Assembly: GCA_947683625.1 (NCBI GenBank)
Contig: CANTUR010000166.1
Coordinates: 1-64,000, forward strand
DNA: 64,000 nt
Direction of reading: 5' to 3'
DNA from: Mallotus nudiflorus
Taxonomy: Eukaryota > Streptophyta > Magnoliopsida > Malpighiales > Euphorbiaceae
Part shown: positions 37,578-48,440 of the stretch, piece after piece
Position numbering within the stretch: position 1 is the first letter of the stretch
Layout: every line of letters starts with the position of its first letter
The notes under the pieces: generated by a model
Database searches by the model: none
The model's input: only the letters and a program-made list of their open reading frames with translations
What the model was told of the DNA's origin: nothing
Translations under genes and position numbers: made by a program

Positions 37578-37901
37578 TGTTGAAGGTTGATTCAAAAATG
37601 GCCAACTAAAGTTAGACTTGGTCTTTGACATATCTTCCACTATCTAATCATGTTTACTTGATTTTCTATTATCTGATTATGTTTCCCTGATTTTCTGTTT
37701 TTAGTGAATCAGATTAGTGCCAATAAATTCTAATTTCAGTTTAGCATTTTTAGGATTTTCAATTTGGTTGTAAGCCCATATATAGGCTCTTTTATCAGTT
37801 CAATAAAGCATCAAGAAGACTTGTCTTCTCTCTATAATTCATTACTATCAACAACAATTGTTAGTTCATTTTTTGTTGCTCTGTTACTCTAATTTCCAAC
37901 A
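37578..37901 (+). repeat. 5' LTR of copia-3
   Basis: 324 bp. A TATA-like CATATATAGGCTC at 37778-37790 precedes AATAAAGC (37803-37810), a polyadenylation-like word. It differs from the 3' LTR at roughly 5 percent of sites by eye. Confidence 0.95.
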
Positions 37902-37905
37902 TTTG

Positions 37906-37917
37906 TGGTATCAGAGC
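37906..37917 (+). promoter_or_regulatory. Primer-binding site of copia-3
   Basis: TGGTATCAGAGC, complementary to the 3' end of initiator methionine tRNA, four bases after the LTR end. Confidence 0.93.
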
Positions 37918-38822
37918 GTGGTTCAGATTCATCTGGGCCTTAAGAGTGATTCAAGTAGTGTCTTGAGAGAGAAACACCATGGTTGTTAATGGAACCTCTG
38001 TCAGTGTTTCACAACCAGCTCTTCCCATCTTTAAAGGAGAATGCTACGAGTTTTGGAGCATTAAAATGAAGACTCTATTTAAGTCTCAAGATTTTTAGGA
38101 CTTGGTAAAGAATGGATATGCTGATCCTAATGAAGATAATCGGTTGAAGGAAAATAGGAAAAAGGACTCAAAGGCACTTTTCTTCATTCAACAAGCTCTT
38201 CATGAAACTGTTTTCTCAAGAATTGTAGTAGCTACAACTTCAAAGCAAGCTTGGACAATTTTGCAAACTGAGTTTCAAGGTTCTTTAAAAGTAATGGCAG
38301 TCAAGCTCCAAACTCTTCAACATGATTTTGAAATCGTGCTCATGAAAAATAATGAGTTAGTCTAAGATTTTCTATCCAGACTAACTGGAATTGTGAGTCA
38401 GATGAGGTTATATAGAGACCAAATTACTAATCAAACTATTGTTGCAAAAGTTCTGAGGAGTTTAACTTCCAAGTTTGATCACATAGTCATTGCGATTGAA
38501 GAGTCCAAAGACTTGTTAACATTTTCATTCGATGAATTAATAGGTTCACTGTAAGCTCATGAGGTACGACTGAATAGGTCACTTGAGAAATATGAAGAGA
38601 AGGCATTTCAGGTAGAGGAGGAGGCATCTGAAAAGGTAGTAGGAAATAGGAGAGGTGGAGGTTCATATCATGGAGGTAGAAGCCATAGTAAAGGCAGAGG
38701 CAGAAGAAGTGGCGAGCAGAGAAGCAATAAAAGGAACATTTAGTGCTTTCATTGCAAAAAGTATGGACATGTAAAAGCAGATTCCTGGTACAAAGATAAT
38801 GAAGCAAATTATGCAGGTCAAA

Positions 38823-38888
38823 AAGAAGAAGAAGAAGAAGAAGAAGAAGAAGAAGAAGAAGAAGAAGAAGAAGAAGAAGAAGAAGAAA
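38823..38888 (+). repeat. AAG trinucleotide run coding poly-Glu in copia-3 gag
   Basis: About 21 AAG/GAA units in frame between the zinc knuckle and the protease, giving some 22 consecutive Glu. Related copia elements have a short acidic stretch here, so this looks like microsatellite expansion of an existing acidic tract (inference). Confidence 0.92.
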
Positions 38889-41088
38889 GTAAGTTGTTCA
38901 TGGCTTACTTTGGTATCAATGAAATTGCAGGTGATGTCTAGTTTATAGATAATGGTTGCTCGAATCATATGTCAGGCATAAGAGAAATATTTCGGGAGCT
39001 TGATAAAACTCAAAAGATGAAGGTCATGCTTAGTGATAATAAAGAAGTTCAAGTTGAAGGAAAAGGGACAGTTGCAATCAACACTAGCCATGGTAAAGTA
39101 AAACTTCTCTACGATGTCCAATATGTTCCTAACTTAGCACACAATTTGTTAAGTGTAGGGCAATTGATGACAAGTGGATACTCAGTATTGTTTGAAAATG
39201 GAGCATGTGTTATTAAAGATAAAAATTTAGGGCAGAAAATTGTAAATGTTTGCATGACCAAGAACAAAATGTTTCCTTTTAAAGTTACAAACATGGAGAA
39301 TTTTGCTTTCATTGCTGGAGAAAAGAACAAGTCTAAGTTGTGGCATCAGCGATATGGACATCTGAACGTCCAAGGGCTGAAATTGCTAAATCAGAAAGGT
39401 ATGGTTCTTGGATTGCCAAAAGTTGATTTGTTTGATTTATGTGATAGATGTATTTATGGGAAGCAAACAAGAAAGTCATTTCCAATTAGGAAGGCTTGGA
39501 GAGCAACTAATTGTCTTGAATTAATTTATGTTGATTTATGTGGGCCCATGAACACAGAGTCACTAGGTGGAAATCATTATTTTTTACTTATTATTGACGA
39601 TTGCAATCGTATAAGTTGGGTATATTTTTTGAAGCACAAGTTAGAAGCCTTTGATAACTTCAAAAAATTTAAAGCACTTATTGAGAAGCATAATGGGTCC
39701 AGTATAAAAGCTCTCTGTACTGATAGAGATGGTGAATTCTTATCTAAAGAATTCAACCATTTTTATGAAGAAAATGTCATTCGTAGAGAGTTGACGACAC
39801 CTTACACACCTGAGCAAAATGGCATCTTTGAATGAAAGAATCGTACAGTTGTAAAAATGGCTAGAAGTCTACTTAAAGCTAAGGAGCTCTTGGATCAATA
39901 TTGGGCAGAAGCAATTGCAGCCTCAGTGTATTTGCTGAATATTTTACATATAAAGGCTGTTTTGAATCAAACACCATTTGAAGCTTGGAGAGGTAAAAAG
40001 CCTTCTGTGAGTCATTTAAGAATTTTTGGTTGTATTGCTTACACTTTGAAAAATTCAAAAAATTGTCATAAATTAAATGAGAAGTCTGAAAAATGTATTT
40101 TCATTGGTTATTATACTCAATCCAAAACATATCACTTGTATAACCCTCTTAGAGGCAAAGTGATTGTTAGTCAAAATATAGTGTTCAATGAGGAAGCAAA
40201 ATGGAATTGGAGTAGCAGCAATGGAGAGCAATCTAAGGCTTGAACAAAAGAAGTTTCAGATTCAACACCAGCAAACTCAATAAATTCCTCTCTCTTTACT
40301 TCAAATAACAATAGCCCAATTAGTTTTGCTCCTACAACTCTAAGTAATAACATCACATCTTCTTTAAGTGGATCATCTTATGAGACACCTCTAAGAAAAA
40401 TGAGATCTTTACAAGAGATCTGTGAATCTTGTGCATTTGCTTTATTTGTTGCAAATCCAACTTCTTTTGAAGAAGCAGCTCAAAAGGAGGAATGGGTGAA
40501 TGTAATGAAAGAGAACTCATGGCCATTAGCAAAAATGAAATATGGGAGCTCATAGACTTGCCATATGATAAGAATGCAATTAGATTGAAGTGGATATTTA
40601 AAACAAAGTACTATGCTGATGGAAGTATATAGAAGTATAAAGCACGATCGGTTGCTAAGGGATACTCACAACAACAAGGTGTTGATTTCAAAGAAACATT
40701 CTCTCCCGTTGCTTAATTTGAAACAGTGAGAATGATTTTGGTGTTAGTTGCACAATTACAATGGGTGGTACACCAATTTGGTGTCAAATCTGCCTTTTTA
40801 AATGGTGAGGTAAAAGAGGAGGTGTATATTATTCAGCCTGAGGGATTTGTAGTTAGAGGTAAGGAAGAGAAGGTGTACAAGCTACAAAAAGCACTTTACG
40901 GACTGAAGTAGGCTCCACGTGCTTGGTAGAGGAAAATAGATTCATATTTTCTGGAGAATGGATTTGACACTCAACATAAAAAGGCAAAGTAATAATGATT
41001 TACTCATAGTGTGCCTATATGATGATGATATAATTTATATGGGTTCATCTCTCTCTCTCGTAGCTGAATTTAAATCTAATATGATAAC

Positions 41089-42648
41089 TGTTAGTGATAT
41101 GCACTAGGTCAATCATTTGTGATTATGTATTGACTTTCTTATTTTATTAATAAAGAGGTATTATATTATCATTTGATTTTATGATAATTACATGAATGGT
41201 TAATTCTTACTAAGGCCATCAAGTATGTGACTTGATAGTAAAACCCTTAGATTAAAATAAGAGTTCTATTCTAATTATCCCTAGCCATTTATTCATTATA
41301 TGAATATTAAAGTATTAAGGCTAGTATGATGTTGACTGATGGTTATGTTTTACTAATCATAAATATGAGATATTAAGTCAACTCATAGGTACATGATGAG
41401 AGATCATGTACTGGATTGACCCATTATGAGAATACTACATAGATTATTGTCATAAGTATTTCTTATCACAGTAATTTTATTTCGGTCCTTTGACCTTGAA
41501 ATCATCATGGATTTCTACATAGTTATTTTATGTTTTGACACATTCTAACATTGTCTTTAACCGGATGATTAAAAGAATGTTGTTGGATATAAAATTAGTT
41601 ATGTGAGGAATGTGAGTGATTTAGAAGGAATTTATCCCTCATTAATATGAGAAAGATATCTAAAGGCCCCTTGATGAGATAGACTAAATAAAATGCATGG
41701 CCATGCTGAAATGAATTGATAAAGAGTTATCATTTTCAGTCTACTTGGAATCAAGTCATAAAATTGAACTATATAAGGATGACATTCTATGCCTTATGTT
41801 CAATTAAGATATCATGTGATAAAGGGACAATAAAATTCACTGTAATTAGGTTATGTCGGATTATTGACTTCACATGACTTGGGTAGTCATAATGTCTTGC
41901 TAGAGGCCACTTATGACTTGTAGGCCTAAATAGAGATTTAGGCCTACTGCCAATGTTATGTGAACCTACAGGGTCACACACTTAGAACAAGCCCAAAACG
42001 GATATGGGTTTAATAAGCCCAAAATAAACTCTGTGGAAATAAATAATTAAAGTGTTTTATTTATTTATTTATTTGTTTATTTATTTAAGATAAATGTTAT
42101 TTTAAATAAATAAATAAGATATTATTTGTTTTATTTTTAAACAAAATCATAATATAATAAATGGAAAATTACCAAAAGGTTATTGGTAAGTGAAACCCTA
42201 ACTTGGAGTCTATAAATATGTTATATTCTCTAGGGTTTCACACACTTGTTTTTGCCTCCAAATTCATTTTCTTTCCTCTTAGAAAACAAAGACAGAGTTT
42301 TTCTTTTGTTCTTGATTTGTGAGACAGTCAAGAGGTTGTTAGCACACACACTCAAATTCGTTTTGTGAAGGGCTGTTCGTGTGGATACCTATAGAGGACG
42401 CATCCTTTTGGAGACGTCTTGATCCGAACAACCAAGCCAAAAAGCTCGAGGTAAGGTGTCACCGGTGTGAACCTCCTCTCACCCTTCCAGAGAATCTTGC
42501 CTCTTCTGCGTTTTGGTAAGATTATTAAAAACCCTAGATTTAATCTATTAGTCGAATTACATGGATCCTGGCTTGGGAACGTGATAAAATTTTAATTTTT
42601 TCGCTGCGTTTGCATCACGAAACCCTAGATTTAATCTAATATGATAAC
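41089..42648 (+). mobile_element. Solo-LTR-like insertion in copia-3 RT
   Basis: This 1560-bp stretch interrupts the RT frame. The 16-mer AATCTAATATGATAAC occurs just before it (41073-41088) and at its end (42633-42648), and RT coding resumes directly after. It starts TGTTAGTGATATGC, has a TATA box TATAAATA at 42211, then a pyrimidine-rich leader, and carries no coding frame; this is the layout of a plant copia LTR of 1.2-1.8 kb. A 16-bp duplication is too long for an LTR element, so part of the match may be the element's own end or microhomology. A short TTTA/AAAT repeat lies at 42055-42115. Confidence 0.65.
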
Positions 42649-43534
42649 AAGATTTGAAATGATAGATTTGGGTCTACTACATTATTTTTTTGGTCTTGAG
42701 ACAAAGCAAGCAAAAAATGGAGTGTTTATCTCACAAAGAAAATATACAGTAGATTTGTTGCAAAAGTTTAACATGATTAATTGTAAGACAATAGCTGCAC
42801 CCATTAATATGAATGAAAAATTATAGCTAGAAAATGGTACTGGAAAAGCTAATACCAAAAATTTTAGAAGCTTAGTTGGAGGTTTAATTTATTTGGCTCA
42901 CACCCGACCAGATATTTCATTCTCTGTTGGCATGGTTTCTAGGTTTATGAATAGTCCTACAAAGCATCATTATGGAATTGCAAAGAGGATCTTAAGGTAT
43001 ATGGCTGGAACTTTGGAATTTGGAATTTGGTATACTCAAGTTCCAGAATTCAGGTCACTTAGTTTTAGTGACAGGGATTAGACGGGTTCCCTAGATGATA
43101 GTAGGAGCACTTCAAGAAATATTTTCAATCTTGGTTCTGGAGTTGTCACATGGAGCTCAAAGAAACAAACTATAACAACACTGTCTTCCTTAGAAGCAAA
43201 ATATATTGTTGTCACTTCCTCATCATGTCAAGCTTTATGGTTAAGGAGACTTTTTGCTGATCTTCACCAAGCACAAAAATAGGCAACTGAAATTTTTTGT
43301 GATAATAAAGCTACACTCTTAATGTCAAAAAAATCTTGTATTGCATGGAAGGATAAAGCACATTGACATTCGTTTCCATTTCATTTGTTAGCTTATGGAA
43401 AAGGAATTAATTGTCATAAAGTTTTGCAATACTGAAGAACTGACAACTGACATACTCATAAAAGCTCTTCCATATCAGAAGCACATTCATATAAGAGAAA
43501 AACTTGGTATTTGCGTTTTTGAATCAAGGGGGAG

Positions 43535-43858
43535 TGTTGAAGGTTGATTCAAAAATGGCCAACTAAAGTTAGACTTGGTCTTTGACACATCTTCCACAAT
43601 CTGATCATGTTTACTTGATTTTCTATTATTTGATTATGTTTCCCTGATTTTCTATTTTTAATTAATCAAATTAGTGCCAATAAATTCTAATTTCAGTTGA
43701 GCATTTTTAGGATTTTCAATTTGGTTGTAAGACTATATATAGGCTCTTTTATTAGTTCAATAAAGCATAAAAAAAACTTGTCTTCTTTCTATAATTCATT
43801 ACTATCAATAGTAATTGTTAGTTCATCTTTTGATGCTTTGTTACTCTAATTTCCAACA
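43535..43858 (+). repeat. 3' LTR of copia-3
   Basis: 324 bp, directly after the purine tract AAGGGGGAG (43526-43534). The first AATGA copy is upstream of the 5' LTR and the second follows directly at 43859. Confidence 0.95.
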
Positions 43859-44699
43859 AATGACATAGAGGACATAAATTTTCTACCTCTATTCCCTTAC
43901 CTCGAAGTGCCTACATTATAGGAAGGCAATCTGATAAAGACCTCCATAATAGATTTTTTATTTTTAGATGAGCAGCTCTTCTAATTAAAACCTCAGAATT
44001 CTTAGCAGAATGAAGAGAATTTTGAATAAGTTTATACCCACTCTTCACTGTATACTCACTAGACTGATCTATACTCCAATACTAGATATCCTCTTGATCA
44101 AGTGAGCTAATCCAAATCGATAATATACATTTCACATCTCTTTCATTGAACATAATCCCAAAGAATATCTTTGTCTCATCCCAAACCATCCACTTGCTTT
44201 ATGGTACCACATAAGTAGTTGTTAATCCGTCAAGCAGATAAGACTCGATAAAAGGATTATTAAGGTCCAGCAACCATGGATGGCCCCAAACTTAAACGTT
44301 GTCACCTCTACCTACTTTAAGATGAGCTCGATCCTTCAATATACTATGAGATGCCAAGATACTACACCAAGTAAATGAAGGATTCTGACCCAGTAAAGCT
44401 TTCAAAAAAGACTTGTTAGGAAAATAATAGGCTTTCAAAACTCGAGAAGCTAATGTATTTGGTCTGGTTATGAGCCTTTATCCCTGCTTCACCACCATAG
44501 CCAAATTAAACTCATGTAACTTTTGGAATGCCAGACCTCCCCTATCCTTAGCTTTACAAAATTGATCCCAACTCTGCCAATGAATCCCACCATTATGACT
44601 GCCCATTTTATGAAAAATCTCAAATTCAATATTATAATTGTAATAAGTTCAATCATTATACTTTCAAATGCATAAATAAAACTTGTCAAGTGTAGGAGA

Positions 44700-47600
44700 T
44701 GGTCCATGTTGCAGACGATATTAATGAAGAAGAACTTTCATTACTGATGGCTTATCAGGATGATTATGAACCAAAAGCAAGTACTTGGCATTTAGATACT
44801 ATAGCCAGCAATCACATGACTGGTAATAAGTATTTATTCTCGGAGATCGATGAATCAATAAAAGGAATAATAACTTTTAGAGATGGAACAAAAGTTTTAG
44901 TGGAAGGTAAAGGTAAAATTCTTATTCACCTCAAGGATGGTAGTCATCATTTTATTAATGAAGTTTGTTATGTGCCCAAATTAAAAAGTAATATATTGAG
45001 TTTGGGTCAATTTCTTTAAAAGAATTATGAAATTACACTAAAGAACAAGACATGCACTATCAGGGATGCTAAAAATAACTTGATAATAAAAGTGCCCATA
45101 ATAAGAAACATATTATTTTTATTGAACATTCAATGTAATAATGAAAGTTGCTTAAAAGCTTTAATAAAAGATGTTTCATGGTTATGACATTTGAGGTATG
45201 GGCATATTAATTTTAATAATTTAAACAAACTTACAAACGAAGAAATGGTGAAAGGATTGCCTTCTATCAACAATCCCCATCAGTTATATGAAGGATGTCT
45301 CATTGGAAAACATACTAAGAAGAGTTTCCATAATAAGCTTCATTAAGAGCCACTAAACATCTCAAGCTCATTCATGCAGACATATGTGGGTCAATAAATC
45401 CAAGTTCTTATGGTAAAAATAAATATTTTCTTCTTTTTATTGATGATTTTAGCTGTAAAACTTAGGTTTATTATTTAAAAGAAAAATCAAAAGCATTTGA
45501 TGTATTTAAAAAATTCAAAGCACTAGTAGAAAAGGAAAATGGCTATCAAATTAAGGTCATGAGAATAGACAGGGGAGGCGAGTTCATATCGAAAGAGTTC
45601 AATGAATTTTGTGAAGATAATGGAATATGACGTCCTTTAATAGTGACAAGGTCACCTCAACAAAATGGAGTTGTAGAAAGAAAAAACAAAACCATTCTTG
45701 AAATGGCAAGAAGTATCTTGAAGTTTAAAAACATGCCAAAAGAATTTAGGCTCAAGCTATTGATTTTGCAGTGTACCTTACCAATCGAAGTCCTACAAAA
45801 AAGTGTGCTGAATAAAACTCCTTTAGAAACATGGAATGGAAGAAAGCTGAGGGTTAAGCACCTTAAATTTTTTAGAAGCATTGCCTCTGTACATGTTCCA
45901 GATCAAATTTGCACTAAGTTTGATGACAAAAGTGACAAATATGTCCTCATCAACTATGACAAGAACTCCAAAGGCTATAGACTTTACAATCCAACAACAG
46001 GAAAGACTATCATCATCAGAAATGTAACATTTGATAAAGAAGCTTCCTGGGACTAGAGCATCGACAAGGAAGAGAAGTATAATTTTCTTCCAATTTTTAA
46101 AGAAAATGAAGATCAACCAAGTCAAAATTCAATAGCAGTACAAATAGAAGATTCTCCTACAGCAAACTCAGGTTAAAGAACTCCCAAAACAAGGACTTTG
46201 GATGAAATTTATGTAGTTACACAAAATCCAAATGATGAAGTGACTATTTTGTTTACTTGCTGATTGTGAACTAGTTAGCTTTGAAAAAGCTACACAAAAT
46301 AAAAAATGGAGAAGTGCAATGGATGAAGAAATTAAGGCGATTGAGAAAAATAATACTTGGGAGCTCACAACATTGCCAACAGGTCACAAATCAATTAGTG
46401 TCAAATGGGTTTATAAAATTAAAAAAAATGTAAATGGAGAAGTGGAAAGGTACAAGACTAGACTAGTTGCAAAAGGCTATAGTCAAAAACCTGGAATTGA
46501 CTATAATGAGCCATTTGCTTCTGTTGCTTGCTTAGAGACTATAAGATTCATTATATATCTTACAACTCAAAATAAATGGAAGATCTTTCAAATGGATGTC
46601 AAGTTTGCATTCTTCAATGGCTATTTAGAAGAAGATGTCTATATAGAACAACCACCAGGTTATGTTAAAATAGAAGATAAAGATCAAGTTTTAAAAATGA
46701 AGAAGGCTCTATACGAATTAAAATAAGTTCCAAGAGCATGGTACATTAGAATTGACTAATACTTTCAACAAAATAATTTTTCAAAATGTCCATATAAACA
46801 TGCTCGCTATATAAAAAAATTTGGTGGAGATATGTTGATTGTATGCTTATATATAGATGATTTAATCTTTACTGGCAATAATCCAAAATTATTTAAAGAC
46901 TTCAAGAAGGCTATGGAAAAATAATTTGAGATGACTAACATTGGTTTAATGACTTACTATCTTGGAATAGAAGTAAAGCAATAAAAAGATAGCATCTTCA
47001 TATTGCAGGAGAATTATGTAAAAGAAACATTCAAGAATTTAAAATGGAAGACTACAAACCAGTTAGACACCTATAGAATGTGGAATCAAGCTATCCAAGC
47101 AAAATGAATGAGAAAATGTAAATCCAACTTATTTCAAGAGTCTAGTTGGAAGCTTAAGGTATCTTACATGCACAAGACCAAATATTCTTTTTGGAGTGGG
47201 CTTAATAAGTCACTACATGGAGACTTCAATAACATCACATTTAAAAATTGCTAAAAGAATTCTTCATTACATCAAAGGCACACTTGACTATGGACTTCTC
47301 TGCACTCACTCTCAAAATTTCAATCTTATAGGATTCAGTGATAGTGACTGGGCTGGTGATATCAATGATAGAAAAATCATTATAGGATTTTTATTTTATA
47401 TGGGAGATACAATGTTCACTTGGAGTACAAAGAAGCAACTTATTGTTACTCTATCTACTTGTGAAGTTGAATATGTGGCTATAACTGCTTGTGTATGTCA
47501 TGCATTGTGGTTGAGGAGTTTTATTAAGGGAGCTTGGTATATCCTAAAACGAAGCGACAAAAATTTATGTCGATAACAAGTCAAGTATGGCTCTAGGAAA

Positions 47601-47796
47601 AAATCCTGTCTTTCATGAACGAAGCAAACATATCGATACTCACTATCATTTCATTAAAGAGTGCATTGCCAAGAAAGATGTTGAAGTAAAATTCATAAGA
47701 TCTAATGATCAAGTTGCAAATATTTTCACCAAGTCGTAAAAACATGAGACATTTATCAAGCTAACGATTTTACTTGAAGTAACAAATCAAGTTTAA
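44700..47796 (+). pseudogene. pol of copia-4, broken
   Basis: Protease-like WHLDTIASNHMTGNK near 44788 (D-T-I-A where D-T/S-G-A is usual). HHC zinc part HLRYGH at 45190, integrase GGEFISKEF near 45576 and RSPQQNGVVERKN at 45649. RT from 46319 (MDEEIKAIEKNNTWEL), QMDVKFAFFNG at about 46591 and YIDD at 46852 intact. RNase H DSDWAGD near 47344 and a tail with the DNKSS- and H-R-S-K-H-I-type pattern near 47571-47640. Stops near 45017, 46054, 46725, 46921 and frame changes break the frame. The last stop precedes the purine tract AAGGGAGGA. Confidence 0.87.
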
Positions 47797-47803
47797 GGGA
47801 GGA

Positions 47804-47873
47804 TGTTGAAAAGTAAACTTGATTTTTAAAGTAAAAATATATGTGTTTCTAAAAATAGTGAAGTTAAAACGCG

Positions 47874-47905
<32 letters not shown>

Positions 47906-48188
47906 AAACACTAAATAAAGTTATTTAAACAAAATAAATAAAAATTATTCATTTTATAGAAAATGGTTTTTAACAATTCTTTGTAAAAGCTAAAAATAGA
48001 CATGTATTTTGTATATAAGCATAAGAAGAAGAGAAGAACTGTATGAGAGAAAAATATAAGTCTTTTGAGAGTATAAAGGGCCTATTGTCCCTTGGAGAGA
48101 ATTTGTGTATTTAATTATTTTGAAATATATATATTTTTGTGTTTAGTTTCATTATTCCATTATGCTTTATACTCTTTTGCCTCCAACA
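47804..48188 (+). repeat. 3' LTR of copia-4
   Basis: 385 bp from TGTTGAAAAG to CCAACA. It contains a CA dinucleotide run (47873-47897). It is the only LTR of this element in the window. Confidence 0.85.
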
Positions 48189-48265
48189 ACATTCTCCACT
48201 TAAAAATTAAATCATAGTCAAAGAGAAAAGCCTCTATATGGTTCATTCAATAATCTATATGCACC

Positions 48266-48440
48266 CGCTACAAGAAACTAATAATTTAGTGACAAAACTT
48301 TCCATCATTAAACATTTAAAAATCTATTTATTTTTTAAAAATATTTAGTCATTAAAGTTATAATTATGTCGTTAATCTATCGCTATTTTGTAATGGTTAT
48401 ATTTTGTCGTTAAATTTCATCGCTAAATTGATAGTTTCTT
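48266..48440 (+). mobile_element. Possible eroded CACTA-type terminus
   Basis: CGCTACAAGAAAC (48266) resembles the usual CACTACAAGAAA end of plant CACTA transposons with one change. Downstream, short sub-terminal words of the GTCGTTAA / CGCTAAA kind recur (48368, 48408, 48420), as in CACTA ends. No opposite terminus or transposase was found. Confidence 0.35.

Larger units (their letters stand above)
37979..43547 (+). pseudogene. gag-pol polyprotein of copia-3, broken
   Basis: Start ATG 37979 (MVVNGTSVSV). Gag carries UBN2-type blocks (TSKQAWTILQTEFQG, ETVFSRIVVATT). Zinc knuckle near 38748-38792 reads CFHCKKYGHVKADSW; the last Cys is Ser. A poly-Glu run from an AAG repeat follows. Protease FIDNGCSNHMSG near 38946 (D-N-G-C form). 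Integrase 38969-39835 and on: HQRYGHL...CDRC, LCGPM, TDRDGEF, TPEQNG. RT begins near 40490; QFGVKSAFLNGE near 40774; the catalytic box reads YDDD near 41020 in place of YVDD. It is then cut by the 1560-bp insert and resumes at 42641 (MITRFEMIDLGLLHYF). RNase H is at about 43060-43530. TAG stops at 38097, 38739, 38939, 40909 fit CAG or TGG changes. Confidence 0.88.
37578..43858 (+). mobile_element. Ty1/copia retrotransposon copia-3, full length with internal insert
   Basis: LTRs of 324 bp each (37578-37901, 43535-43858), TGTTGAAGG to CCAACA. Perfect 5-bp target duplication AATGA (37573-37577 and 43859-43863). The element is 6281 bp, or about 4.72 kb without the 1560-bp insert at 41089-42648, a normal copia size. 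It lies between the two halves of the LINE-2 zf-RVT coding region. Confidence 0.96.
28545..44620 (-). mobile_element. LINE-2 (L1-type with RNase H), split into four pieces by nested insertions
   Basis: Pieces, in gene order on the minus strand: 44620-43859 (end of RT domain and start of zf-RVT, with WDQFCKAKDRGGLAFQKLHE and NLCPLCH), 37577-36937 (rest of zf-RVT, then RNase H start RVFKYNVDASM), 33551-33464 (RNase H end, FVKRSVNVIVHLIARVAFS) and 28614-28545 (last codons, stop and 3' UTR). Removing copia-3 and one AATGA copy, or copia-2 and one target copy, restores continuous reading across both junctions. A TAG lies in RNase H near 36996. Endonuclease and most of RT are missing upstream of 44620, so it was 5'-truncated or is cut by the copia-4 side. 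Confidence 0.85.
44700..48188 (+). mobile_element. Ty1/copia element copia-4, 5'-truncated
   Basis: The element begins inside late gag/protease and keeps integrase, RT, RNase H, a purine tract and one LTR (47804-48188). No matching 5' LTR, primer site or gag start is found upstream, where LINE-2 sequence ends at about 44620. Whether it lost its 5' end by deletion or by unequal recombination cannot be told from this window. Confidence 0.85.
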
